This document shows, in pieces, positions 24,357-32,900 of a DNA stretch of 44,570 nucleotides. Both the position numbers and the translations under genes were made by a program. The notes below the pieces were generated by a model, which was given only the letters and a program-made list of their open reading frames with translations, did not search any database and was not told the DNA's origin. The number at the start of each line of letters is the position of its first letter. Position 1 is the stretch's first letter. Source of the stretch: an uncultured Lachnospiraceae bacterium. Lineage in GTDB: Bacteria > Bacillota > Clostridia > Lachnospirales > Lachnospiraceae. The stretch lies in NCBI GenBank assembly GCA_910585715.1, contig CAJUEX010000024.1, forward strand, positions 1 to 44,570, in the 5' to 3' direction.

Positions 24357-25742
24357 ATGGACGTATTAAAGAAAGTGCCTGTCAGGGAACAGGAACCGGC
24401 AGAAAGAGCAAAGAACTTTGAAGAGGTATGTTTAGGATATAATAAAGAAGAAGCAATGTGTGAGGCAGAAAGGTGCATTAACTGTAAAAATGCCCAATGT
24501 GTCAAGGGATGTCCGGTATCTATCGATATTCCCAAGTTTATCAGTGAAGTAAAGGAAGGAAATATAGAGCAGGCTTATCAGACTATCAGCCGGTCTTCCG
24601 CCCTTCCGGCTGTATGCGGGCGGGTGTGCCCACAGGAAAGCCAGTGTGAAGGAAAATGTATCAGGGGCATAAAGGGCGACCCCATTTCCATCGGAAAGCT
24701 GGAGCGTTTTGTAGCTGACTGGGCAAGGGAAAACGGAATCAAGCCTGCAGGGGCAAAGGAAAAGCTTGGCAAAAAAGTAGCAGTCATCGGTTCAGGCCCG
24801 GCAGGACTTACTTGTGCAGGAGATCTGGCAAAGCTCGGCTATGATGTGACTATTTTTGAAGCCCTTCATGAAACCGGCGGCGTTTTGGTATATGGCATTC
24901 CGGAATTCCGTCTGCCAAAGGAGCGTGTTGTAAAAGCAGAAATCGAAAATGTAAAAGCTTTGGGCGTTCATATTGAAACAAATGTAGTAATCGGTAAATC
25001 CACAACTATTGACGAGCTTATGGATGAAGAAGGCTTTGATGCGGTATTTATCGGTTCCGGTGCCGGACTTCCCAAATTCATGGGAATCCCGGGGGAACAG
25101 TCAAACGGTGTATTTTCCGCCAACGAATATTTAACAAGAAGCAATCTGATGAAATCCTTTGATGAAAGCTCCAACACCCCGATTATGCACGGAAAGAAGG
25201 TTGCAGTGGTAGGCGGCGGAAACGTGGCAATGGATGCGGCAAGAACTGCGTTGCGCTTAGGCTCTGAGGTACATATTGTGTACAGAAGAAGTGAGGAAGA
25301 GCTTCCTGCCAGAGTGGAAGAAGTCCATCATGCAAAGGAAGAAGGAATTATCTTTGACCTGCTGACAAATCCGGTGGAAATCCTTGCAGACGACAAGGGC
25401 TGGGTAAAAGGAATGAAATGCGTGAAGATGGAGCTTGGCGAGCCGGATGAATCCGGAAGAAGAAGGCCGGTTGTAAAGGAAGGCTCCGAGTTCGTGCTGG
25501 ATGTGGATATGGTCATCATGTCCCTTGGAACTTCGCCAAATCCGCTGATTTCCTCTACCACGGAAGGACTTGAAGTAAATAAATGGAAATGTATCGTAGC
25601 CGATGAAAATAACGGAAAGACAACAAAAGAGGGCGTATATGCCGGCGGCGATGCGGTAACGGGAGCGGCAACCGTCATTCTTGCAATGGGTGCGGGAAAG
25701 GCTGCAGCACAGGGTATTCACGAATATCTGTCCAATCATTAA
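24357..25742 (+). CDS. nfnB: NfnB / GltA-type NADPH-dependent flavoprotein (glutamate synthase small-chain homologue)
   Basis: The 461-residue protein has an N-terminal Cys-rich domain binding two [4Fe-4S] clusters ('CINCKNAQCVKGCPVSIDIP' near residue 39 and 'CGRVCPQESQCEGKC' near residue 85), an FAD Rossmann motif 'VIGSGPAGLTCAGDLAKLG' near 141, a NADP(H) motif 'VAVVGGGNVAMDAARTALRL' near 282, and the terminal 'GVYAGGDAVTGAATVILAMG' flavin motif. Family annotations often read 'glutamate synthase (NADPH), homotetrameric' (gltA); next to nfnA, the bifurcating transhydrogenase large subunit is the better reading. There is no glutamate synthase large subunit in the window. The Dabb gene follows 22 bases later. 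Confidence 0.9.
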   Translation: MDVLKKVPVREQEPAERAKNFEEVCLGYNKEEAMCEAERCINCKNAQCVKGCPVSIDIPKFISEVKEGNIEQAYQTISRSSALPAVCGRVCPQESQCEGKCIRGIKGDPISIGKLERFVADWARENGIKPAGAKEKLGKKVAVIGSGPAGLTCAGDLAKLGYDVTIFEALHETGGVLVYGIPEFRLPKERVVKAEIENVKALGVHIETNVVIGKSTTIDELMDEEGFDAVFIGSGAGLPKFMGIPGEQSNGVFSANEYLTRSNLMKSFDESSNTPIMHGKKVAVVGGGNVAMDAARTALRLGSEVHIVYRRSEEELPARVEEVHHAKEEGIIFDLLTNPVEILADDKGWVKGMKCVKMELGEPDESGRRRPVVKEGSEFVLDVDMVIMSLGTSPNPLISSTTEGLEVNKWKCIVADENNGKTTKEGVYAGGDAVTGAATVILAMGAGKAAAQGIHEYLSNH

Positions 25743-25764
25743 ACGGGAAAGGAAGAGGCTTTTT

Positions 25765-26064
25765 ATGGTACATCATATCGTGTGCTGGAATTTTAAGGAA
25801 GAGCTTTCAAAAGAAGAAAGAATTGTTGCAGGCAATACTATAAAGGAAAAACTGGAATCCATACAAAACTGCGTGGAAGGAGTGATTTCCATTCAGGTGA
25901 AAGTCAATGAACTGTCCTCAAGTAATAAGGATGTGGCTTTGATTTCAAGCTTTGAGACGTTAGAGGCATTAAATGCCTATCAGGTATCGCCGGAGCATGT
26001 GGAAGCAGGAACCTATATTAGAAGCGTAGTATGTGACAGAGCCTGCTTTGATTATCAGGATTAA
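25765..26064 (+). CDS. Dabb (stress-responsive A/B barrel) domain protein
   Basis: The start at ATG 25765 gives 99 residues opening with 'MVHHIVCWNFKEELSKEE', the typical Dabb opening (metal-like His and 'W.F'), then 'VIDIQVKVNE'-like strand segments (seen as 'VEGVISIQVKVNE') and 'ALNAYQVSPEHVEAGTYIR', with the conserved Y..HP-like element here as SPEH. AGGAAGAGG supports this start; a longer frame reading back into nfnB is an artefact. Dabb proteins are small dimeric alpha-beta barrels, some enzymatic and many uncharacterised. It is probably co-transcribed with nfnAB and is followed by a terminator. Confidence 0.85.
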   Translation: MVHHIVCWNFKEELSKEERIVAGNTIKEKLESIQNCVEGVISIQVKVNELSSSNKDVALISSFETLEALNAYQVSPEHVEAGTYIRSVVCDRACFDYQD

Positions 26065-26068
26065 ATGA

Positions 26069-26106
26069 AAAAAGGATTGCTTCTGGAACAGGAGGCAGTC
26101 CTTTTT
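26069..26106 (+). terminator. Intrinsic terminator after the Dabb gene
   Basis: AAAGGATTGC / GCAGTCCTTT stem (one U-G pair), with extension toward the loop, ending in a T-run. It closes the nfnA-nfnB-Dabb unit. Confidence 0.8.
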
Positions 26107-26118
26107 GTGTAGGAGAGA

Positions 26119-26208
26119 CAATTGCGAAACACCCTGCTTGTAATTTGTCTGTCCTGTAAGGCAAAATTGTGTCCGCAGGGTGTTTCGCAATTGCCTGCTT
26201 CGGGCAGG
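26119..26208. repeat. Palindromic leader repeat, copy B (perfect 19-bp arms)
   Basis: CAATTGCGAAACACCCTGC (26119-26137) and GCAGGGTGTTTCGCAATTG (26175-26193) are perfect reverse complements around a 37-base centre containing CTTGTAAT and AAGGCAAAATTGTG, which match the centre of copies A and C. A second hairpin CCTGC-TTCGG-GCAGG (26194-26208) is attached on the right, eight bases before the next gene's ribosome site. Confidence 0.8.
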
Positions 26209-26229
26209 AAAGAAAAGGAGGAGAATCGT

Positions 26230-27063
26230 ATGCCATGGTGTCCGGTATGCAAAAATGAATATAAGAAAGGAATTTTACGCTGCGCCGACTGCAACGTGGA
26301 GCTGGTGGAACAGTTAACGGAAGAAACAAAAGCCATATACTTTGGGGAGCTGGAAAAGCTGGAAACCATCAATGGCTTTTTAAAGGAAAACGGAATTGAA
26401 AGCGGTAAAATTTCATTTGAACAGGAAGAACAGGTGTATGAGCTGGCTGTCCTAGAGTCGGAGCATAAGAAAGCCGCCCGGATTCTCGGGGTCTTTTTGA
26501 AGGAAGAAAGTAAAAAAGCAGGCAGTCATATGGAGGATGAAAACGAAGAGCAGGCAGATACAGAACAAAAGAAACAGGAGCCGGCTGCTGTTTTTGTGGA
26601 TAAAAAGTATCGGGCTGAAGAATATAAAACAAGTGCCTATACGTTATTTTTTATAGGCGTTCTGGGAATTGTATTTCTAATTTGTGTGGCATTTGGCTTA
26701 CTGCCTGTTTTTCATCTTGGAACCACTACTAAAATTATGATGTATGTTGTGCTTGGGGCATTGTTTCTGGTATTTCTGGGATTTGGCATTTATTCCATGA
26801 AAGCATATAAGAAAATTCTGGCAGAAAGTCAGGAAGAAGAAGACCGGATAAAAAAAGTAGAGGAATATTTAAACAAAACCCTTACAAAAGAAGTGATTCA
26901 TGCATCCCTGGCTGAAAAAGAGACAGAGAGTGAAAATCCGGAAGATAAGTATTTTGAAGTAACCGCCATTATTGAAGCGGAAATGAAAAAGGCTTTTTCG
27001 GATTTGGATGAGGCTCTTTTGGAAAAGCTGACAGAAGACCATTATACAAGGCTGTATGAGTAA
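26230..27063 (+). CDS. Zinc-ribbon, two-membrane-segment protein of unknown function
   Basis: The start at ATG 26230 follows AAGGAGGAG and yields 277 residues; an in-frame upstream start would read through palindromic repeat copy B and is rejected. The N-terminus has two zinc knuckles ('CPVCKNEYKKGILRCADC', residues 4-21) of the kind found in DUF2007-like proteins, and residues 35-90 ('LETINGFLKENGIESG') resemble the putative signal-transducing DUF2007 fold. An acidic linker follows, then two membrane segments (about 137-161 and 169-193) and a cytosolic helical tail. The function is unknown. It lies 17 bases upstream of rlmH, so the two are probably co-expressed. Confidence 0.75.
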   Translation: MPWCPVCKNEYKKGILRCADCNVELVEQLTEETKAIYFGELEKLETINGFLKENGIESGKISFEQEEQVYELAVLESEHKKAARILGVFLKEESKKAGSHMEDENEEQADTEQKKQEPAAVFVDKKYRAEEYKTSAYTLFFIGVLGIVFLICVAFGLLPVFHLGTTTKIMMYVVLGALFLVFLGFGIYSMKAYKKILAESQEEEDRIKKVEEYLNKTLTKEVIHASLAEKETESENPEDKYFEVTAIIEAEMKKAFSDLDEALLEKLTEDHYTRLYE

Positions 27064-27080
27064 CAGAAAAGGAAGATTTC

Positions 27081-27560
27081 ATGAAGATTACCATTGTTGC
27101 GGTAGGAAAAGTAAAGGAAAGCTATTTCAGGGATGCCATTGAGGAATATAAAAAAAGGCTGTCCAAGTATTGCAGACTTGAAATCATAGAGGTGCCCGAT
27201 GAAAAGACAAAGGAGCATGCCAGTGATGCGGAAGAAGAGCTTGTAAAGGAAAAAGAAGGGGAACGGATAGGAAAGCATTTAAAGGATGATGCTTATGTGA
27301 TAGCGCTTTCCATTGCAGGACAAAAGCTGGATTCCGTTAAGCTTTCAGGGAAGCTGGAAACGCTTGGCGTGCAGGGCTGCAGCCATATTCAGTTTGTAAT
27401 AGGGGGTTCATTAGGTTTACATAATAGTGTGCTGAAAAGGGCGGATTATGAGCTGAGTTTTTCAGATATGACGTTTCCCCACCAGCTTATGCGGGTGATT
27501 TTACTGGAACAGATTTACAGGGGATATCGGATTATGAACGGGGAGCCGTATCACAAGTAA
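27081..27560 (+). CDS. rlmH: 23S rRNA (pseudouridine1915-N3)-methyltransferase
   Basis: RlmH is a small SPOUT-family enzyme that methylates pseudouridine 1915 in helix 69 of 23S rRNA using SAM, on assembled ribosomes. The 159-residue length is exact for the family. Visible motifs are the N-terminal 'MKITIVAVGKVKESYFRDAI', 'ALSIAGQKLDSV', the SAM-binding knot 'FVIGGSLGLHNSVLKRA', and the highly conserved C-terminal 'LEQIYRGYRIMNGEPYHK'. The ribosome site is AGGAAG. No terminator is evident right after it. Confidence 0.97.
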   Translation: MKITIVAVGKVKESYFRDAIEEYKKRLSKYCRLEIIEVPDEKTKEHASDAEEELVKEKEGERIGKHLKDDAYVIALSIAGQKLDSVKLSGKLETLGVQGCSHIQFVIGGSLGLHNSVLKRADYELSFSDMTFPHQLMRVILLEQIYRGYRIMNGEPYHK

Positions 27561-27661
27561 TGAATATGAAGTTTCTTGTGCATGAAGTAATATGGGAGAA
27601 CTAGGGAAAACAAATAATATAAAGAGAAAAAACTAAAAAAACTAAATTTAAAAAATAAGTA

Positions 27662-27691
27662 TTGACAAATGTTTCTGTAAACTGTTATAGT
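27662..27691 (+). promoter_or_regulatory. Promoter of the short structured transcript
   Basis: A perfect TTGACA (27662-27667), 18 bp and TATAGT (27686-27691); a TATAAT overlaps further downstream at 27691-27696. It is the best -35 box in the window. Transcription would begin around 27700. Confidence 0.6.
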
Positions 27692-27706
27692 ATAATTATT
27701 ATAAAA

Positions 27707-27748
27707 CAATTACATTGTTTACATAATTTTCAATTTTCAGTGTAATTG
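27707..27748 (+). promoter_or_regulatory. Leader stem CAATTACA / TGTAATTG
   Basis: An 8-bp perfect stem encloses an AT-rich loop of about 26 bases near the predicted 5' end of the short transcript and ends just before the ribosome site of the 19-codon ORF. Confidence 0.4.
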
Positions 27749-27760
27749 AAAGGAATACGA

Positions 27761-27820
27761 ATGAGAAAACAGGGAAATAATTTGTTTTACAGAAATGATG
27801 AGCACAAAGGCCGGACATGA
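27761..27820 (+). CDS. 19-codon ORF (candidate small peptide or leader peptide)
   Basis: ATG at 27761 with AAAGGA 6-11 bases upstream encodes MRKQGNNLFYRNDEHKGRT, then TGA at 27818. Its 3' end lies inside the terminator stem, so translation would affect terminator folding. That is the geometry of an attenuator leader peptide, but the codons show no run of one amino acid. A simple small protein mRNA is the alternative. Confidence 0.35.
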   Translation: MRKQGNNLFYRNDEHKGRT

Positions 27821-27849
27821 TGTCCTCTGGTTTTTTGTGCTCTTTTTTT
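27800..27849 (+). terminator. Strong intrinsic terminator of the short transcript
   Basis: GAGCACAAA / TTTGTGCTC outer stem, GGACA / TGTCC inner stem with a TGA loop, then a seven-T run. It lies about 130 bases before the first surface-locus gene. Confidence 0.85.
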
Positions 27850-27869
27850 GCGTTTTGATTTATAAAGAT

Positions 27870-27950
27870 GATTGTAAAATATTTTGCTTGTAATATTGTT
27901 TACTTTACAAGGCGGAAATGTGGCGATAGTAAGTTTTGCAATTGCCTGCT
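27870..27950. repeat. Palindromic leader repeat, copy C
   Basis: It carries GCTTGTAATATTGTTTA, CAAGGCGG and GTTTTGCAATTG in the same order and spacing as copy A, and ends in TTGCCTGC as copy B does. The CTTGTAA/TTACAAG hairpin is kept; the outer arms are degenerate (ATTGTAAAAT on the left). It lies 15 bases before the ribosome site of the next gene. Confidence 0.65.
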
Positions 27951-27978
27951 TTAATTTAATTTACAAAGGAGAAAAAGA

Positions 27979-28680
27979 ATGAATAAGTGGAAGAAAGTAA
28001 TGATATGCACATTAACAGCAGCTTTATTAATGGAAACCTGCTTACAGGTTCAGGCAGACACCTATACTTATGATGAACTGAACCGTTTGAAAAGCGTTAC
28101 CTATGAGGACGGAAGCAAGGTGGAATATGAATATGATGCCAATGGAAATATGAAAGAATCCAGGGTTTATGATAAACAGAAGGCAGAAGAGGAAGCAAAG
28201 AAAAAAGCAGAAGAAGAAGCAAAGAAAAAAGCGGAAGAAGATGCAAGGAAAAAGGCAGAGGAAGAGGCTAAGAAAAAGACTGAAGAAGAAAAGAAAAAAC
28301 AGCAGGAGGAAGCCAGAAAGCAGCAGGAAGAGGCAGGGAAAAAAGCAGAGGCAGCCAGACAGGCAGAGGCAGCCCGGAAAAAGAAAAAGCTGGAAAAAAT
28401 TCAAAAAACAGAACAGAAAGTCATAAAAGCAATCAGTAAAGATAAAAAAATTAAAAAGAAGGTCTCCAAGAGAACTTATGGAAAAGTAAACAGAAAGAAG
28501 AAATTAAAGAAAGTAATCTATAAGGATAAGAGCTATATTACATGCAAATACAACAAACAGGGACAGCTCACAAAGCTGGTGGCGAAAAAAGGAAAGAAAT
28601 CCAAAGTGAAGCTGAAAAAGACCACAGCTTATAAGCTTGCGGCAAAATGGAATAAAGTGTTGAAAAAGGCACACAGGTAA
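27979..28680 (+). CDS. Secreted mini YD-repeat protein with Lys/Glu/Ala coiled coil
   Basis: The 233-residue protein has a signal peptide (1-26, ending VQA), then one YD (Rhs) repeat pair, 'YTYDELNRLKSVTYEDG' and 'YEYDANGNMKESRVYD'. A coiled-coil stretch (about 65-140) of near-tandem 'AEEEAKKK' units, TolA-like in composition, follows. The C-terminal 80 residues are very basic and contain a second YD-like turn, 'YITCKYNKQGQLTKLV'. The DNA of the coiled coil is itself a run of imperfect 24-base repeats (28189-28290). AAAGGAG precedes the ATG. I know of no characterised protein of this design; it may be a companion to, or derived from, the giant YD protein downstream. It stops six bases before the next gene. 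Confidence 0.75.
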   Translation: MNKWKKVMICTLTAALLMETCLQVQADTYTYDELNRLKSVTYEDGSKVEYEYDANGNMKESRVYDKQKAEEEAKKKAEEEAKKKAEEDARKKAEEEAKKKTEEEKKKQQEEARKQQEEAGKKAEAARQAEAARKKKKLEKIQKTEQKVIKAISKDKKIKKKVSKRTYGKVNRKKKLKKVIYKDKSYITCKYNKQGQLTKLVAKKGKKSKVKLKKTTAYKLAAKWNKVLKKAHR

Positions 28681-28686
28681 TGCCCT

Positions 28687-29958
28687 ATGAAAAAGAAAAA
28701 ACGTAAAGGCATGTTCCTGTTAAGGTATATTCTTACATTTTTATGTACAGGCGCTGTCTGCATGCTGTTTTTGTTTTTGGCTTCCTGTTTTCCGCAGGCA
28801 TGTATACAGACCGGAAGTGAAAAGTCAGCAGAGTATTTTATGGAGCAGGAATTATTTCCCTGTCTGGAAAAAGGAAAGCAGAATACTAAGTATGATAACT
28901 ATGCGGACTGCCTTTTGTTTCATATTGCTTACCAGATGGATGCAAAAAAGCCTTTTTCGTCCATGGTAAAAGCAGTTTATTACGATTATTCCCGGGGGCG
29001 GGTAAATGATGATTATTATGCTTCCGTATTTCAGGGAAAAAGGGCAAATACAACTTATTTCCGCTATTGGCACGGAGCCGTCTGCCTGATAAGACCTTTA
29101 CTTTGTATCTGTGGCGCAGAGGAAATACGAATGGCATCAGGTATTTGCCTGTCGGTGTTAAATGTGATATTGGGGATTTTGTTATGGAAAAAGAAACAAA
29201 GGGAACTTTTGGGTTTGTATTCCTTCAGTTTATTGTTGATAAAAATATGGGTTGCAGTATTTTCCATTGAATATATTATGGCATTTATCCTGATGACGGC
29301 AATGCTAATCTGCTTTGTTGTTTATGAAAGGGCGGAAAAGGAAAAAATCTTTCAGCTTAGCATTATAAGCGGGGTTTTAACCTGCTTTTTCGATTTCCTT
29401 ACAGTGGAGACAGTTACCATAACGGTTCCTTTGCTGTTTCTGTTTGTAATAAAGCAGAATGGGGGAAAGCTTGGAGCATGGAAAAAGGAATTTGGTTTTA
29501 TGATGGCTTCCTGTTTTTTCTGGATTTTTTCTTATGGAGGAATGTTTTTGGGTAAATGGCTGCTTGCGGCAAAGCTTATGGGAAGCCGGGTGTTTGGCGA
29601 GGTTTTTGATACGGCGGGCTATCGAATCGCACATGGCGGAAATACAGGGATGTTTTCACGGCTTTATCATGCAGCTGCCTATAACATTTCCTGCCTGCTT
29701 GGAACCGGAGAAATTTCTGTCTGGGCGATAGTCGTCTGCCTGGCAGTTATGGGAATCCTTTTCCGGAAGGGGGGAACATTCCGGCGGCTTTTACTATGTC
29801 TGGGAATGGTTCCTTATTTACGGTATCTTGTGTTAAGCGGACATTCCATGGAACATTATTTTTTTACATACAGGGCACAGATGATAACAATCATGTCAGT
29901 AGGAATGATTGTTTTGCACGAAGGGAAAACGGCTTTGAAAGAGAGGAAACACATATGA
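28687..29958 (+). CDS. Polytopic membrane protein, GT-C glycosyltransferase-like, function unknown
   Basis: The 423-residue protein has about nine hydrophobic segments. After the first (about 11-33) comes an extracellular loop of about 100 residues containing 'YDNYADCLLFHIAYQMD' and 'TTYFRYWHGAVCLIRPLL'. This layout (a large first loop with acidic/Tyr residues, then many membrane helices) and the 'RYWHG' motif recall lipid-sugar dependent GT-C proteins, but there is no decisive catalytic motif, so the family call is tentative. It lies between two secreted-protein genes: six bases after the mini YD gene, with its stop overlapping the next start (ATGA), so it is translated with the mosaic adhesin. 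A role in modifying or exporting these surface proteins is an inference from position. Confidence 0.6.
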   Translation: MKKKKRKGMFLLRYILTFLCTGAVCMLFLFLASCFPQACIQTGSEKSAEYFMEQELFPCLEKGKQNTKYDNYADCLLFHIAYQMDAKKPFSSMVKAVYYDYSRGRVNDDYYASVFQGKRANTTYFRYWHGAVCLIRPLLCICGAEEIRMASGICLSVLNVILGILLWKKKQRELLGLYSFSLLLIKIWVAVFSIEYIMAFILMTAMLICFVVYERAEKEKIFQLSIISGVLTCFFDFLTVETVTITVPLLFLFVIKQNGGKLGAWKKEFGFMMASCFFWIFSYGGMFLGKWLLAAKLMGSRVFGEVFDTAGYRIAHGGNTGMFSRLYHAAAYNISCLLGTGEISVWAIVVCLAVMGILFRKGGTFRRLLLCLGMVPYLRYLVLSGHSMEHYFFTYRAQMITIMSVGMIVLHEGKTALKERKHI

Positions 29959-32900
29959 GGAAAAAAGTAAAACGTATCAGCTGTATATTACTGGCGCTGG
30001 CAGTATGGATTGCCGGGCTGCAGGTACCGGTTATGGAGGTGAATGCCTCGGAGGAGGAATGGGAATATAGCGAGCAGCGCATCGGCACCTTTGTGGCTTA
30101 CGGAAACGGCTGTTTTGTAAGCGTTGGGGATGGAGGAAAGGTATGGGTTTCCCAAAACGGGTATACATGGAAGCAAAAGGGGCGCATAGCAGTAGAAAGC
30201 AGGATAGGGGGACTGGATTACTGCGGAGAATACTTTTTTGTATATGGTTCATTGGGGGAAGTGTATCTGTCTAAGGATGGGTGTAAATGGAGCAGGGTTT
30301 CCATTGGCAGGGGCTGTATCTTAAAAATTGTTTACGGAGAAGGAAAATATGTGGCAAATGTAGGGCTTCACGATATTGTATCGGGAAGTATGTGGGAATA
30401 TGACGGATTCGGCATATATGACTCGGATAACGGAATAAACTGGCAGTTTTCCGAGTCTGTTATAAATAACAAAATGATGGATATTGCCTATGGAAACGGC
30501 TGTTTTGTGGCGGTTGGAGAAGATAATATTCTTTCTAAGAAAAAAGGAAAAGATTACTGGGAAAAGCATTTTATGCCGGAAGTAATGTTTAAAGGAGTTA
30601 CATATGGAAACGGAATGTTTATAGCAACTACGGAATATAATGGATTTTTCAGCTCTGTGGATGGAGTGAACTGGAAACAGGAAACAGGCTGTTATGGGGA
30701 AAAAATTGCTTACTATAATTCCTGTTTTTATGTGTGGAATCCCTCAAGTTATTATGGAAACTGTTTATATGTAAAGGATTATATGGATAATCCGGAAGGA
30801 GAATGGATACGGGAACTGGACAGGACGCAATATGGGCAGATAATGGATGTAGCCTGTGGAAATGGGAAAATAGTAATAACTACAAATGAGGGTGTTGTTA
30901 TTCGTGAAGAAGCAGAGTCTCCGGAGGCAAGGCTGTCTTCTTTGGGCATAAAACAGGGAAATCTGGAATGTGCATTCCAGCCGGATAAAACATCCTACAG
31001 GGCAACCGTCGGTCAGGCTCTGGATAGTATTGAACTATCTGCAAAAGCAATGGAAGCCCATGCATTGATTACTGTAAAAGGACCAAATCAGGTTTCAAGA
31101 AAGCTTATTAATGGAGGCAGTATTTCTCTTGGACTTGAGGAAGGTGATACAGTTTTTGAAATAACAGTTCTTTCCGAAGATAAATTAGAAACAGAGACAT
31201 ATTTCCTGACTGTGGTAAAAAAGCCCCAATATAAAGTTTCCGTAAAAGAGGCGGTGGGCGGCTATGCCACAGGAGCTGCCTATGTGGAAGAAGGTGGAAG
31301 CGCCGCTTTAACGGCTGTCCCCGGGGAAGGTTTTCAGTTTGTCTGCTGGGAGGAAGAGAATACGGAAATTTCCCGAGATGATGAACTGATTTTAACAGAT
31401 GTACAAAATGACAGGGAAATTTTGCCGGTATTTGAACCAGTTCCGGATTGCAGAATTTCGTTTGTGCCAAAGGAAATATCAGCAGTCAGGGGAGAAGAAT
31501 TCATATTAAAACTGGATACCACAGAAGAGGAAGAAGGATATCATGATTATAGATGGAGATTACTGAATGGCTCCAATTCTGCTATTAAGGAGCTATGGTA
31601 CGAAGAAGAAAATGGAGTACAAGTTACAGTAGGAGAAAAAGAAATTGAAGATACCCTTTATATTCAGTGCTATGAATATTTCTATAATTATAACGGTGAA
31701 AATGTCAGTGAGGAGGACCGCAGCATTTGTACTGCTGTTATATCAGTAGTACAAGATCAGAAAACCTATCAGATAACCGCTGCTTCCAGTGATGAACAGG
31801 CGGGAACGGTTACTGGCGGAGGCAGTATGACAGAAAATGAAAATATGCTGCTTACAGCAAAGGCAAATCCCGGATATTACTTTGTGGAATGGCAGGAAAA
31901 CGGAAGCAGTTACAGCAGGGAAGAATCCCTGATTCTTTCCGGGATTACAGAAGACATGAGCCTTACGGCAGTATTTGAACAAAAAAAGCTGGAATCCGTG
32001 CAAATTGCAAGAAAACCGCTTAAGTGTTCCTATAAAGCGGGAGAACAGTTTGATACAAAGGGAATGCTGGTAAAGGCAGTTTACAATGATGGAAGCTGGA
32101 AATTTATAGCGGATTATGATTATATCCCGAAAGAAGCCCTGACCGTCGGTGACAGCCATGTGCAAATTGTTTATGAGGATGCGGGAGTAAGAAAAGCAGC
32201 AAGAGTTACTGTTAAAGTGTCCGGTGATGAAAAGTCTGAACAGGACAGGGAAGACAGCAGAGCAGAGGACAATCAGCAGCCGGGTGGTGATAAGGAAGAA
32301 GACAATAACCGGTCGGATGATGATAAGGAAGGAAATAATAACAACCAGCCGGATGGCGATAAGGAAGGAAATAATAATAACCAGCCTGACGGCGATAAGA
32401 AAGAGGATAATAAGAAGCCGGGTGGTGGCGAGGCGGAAGACAATCAGCAGCCGGAAGACGGAAAGGAAGAGAATAATCAGCAGCCGGATGAAGGCAAAGA
32501 AGCAGACAAGAAAGAAGACAATAACCAGCCGGACGGTGACAAGGGTGAAGACAATCAACGACCAGACGACGGGAAAGATGAGAAAGAGGATAACAACCAG
32601 TCCTATGGCGGTGAGGAAGAAGACAATCAACGACCAGATGATGAAAAGAAAGAGAAAGAAGATGACGATCAGCCGGATAATGGCAAAGAAGAGGATAATC
32701 AGCAGCCGGGTGACGACAAGGAAGAAGACGACAAGGAAGAAGACGACAAGGAAGAAGACAACAACCAGTCGGATGATAATAGAAATGAAGAAGATATGCA
32801 GCCCGGTGATGTCAGGGAGGAAGACAACAGCCAGCCGGAGGGAGAAAAGAAAGGGGAAGAAAATCCAACGAATAACCCTGCTCCGGACAAAACAGCTCCA

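Larger units (their letters stand above)
27561..27978 (+). other. 418-bp intergenic region with promoter, small ORF, terminator and repeat
   Basis: This gap between rlmH and the surface locus is AT-rich. It holds, in order, a promoter (27662-27691), an 8-bp leader stem, a 19-codon ORF, an intrinsic terminator (27800-27849) and palindromic repeat copy C (about 27870-27950), each listed separately. Confidence 0.7.

Noticed and set aside
26122..26229. Upstream in-frame start for the zinc-ribbon gene
   Set aside because: The extension translates palindromic repeat copy B; ATG 26230 has AAGGAGGAG at the right distance and begins the zinc ribbon.
28189..28290. Possible CRISPR-like array in the mini YD gene
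   Set aside because: The repeats are contiguous imperfect 24-base units without spacers, explained by the coded AEEEAKKK coiled coil.
29796..29954. Longer start for the mosaic adhesin
   Set aside because: It would read 159 bases inside the membrane protein gene and place the signal peptide in the middle; ATG 29955 starts directly with the signal peptide.
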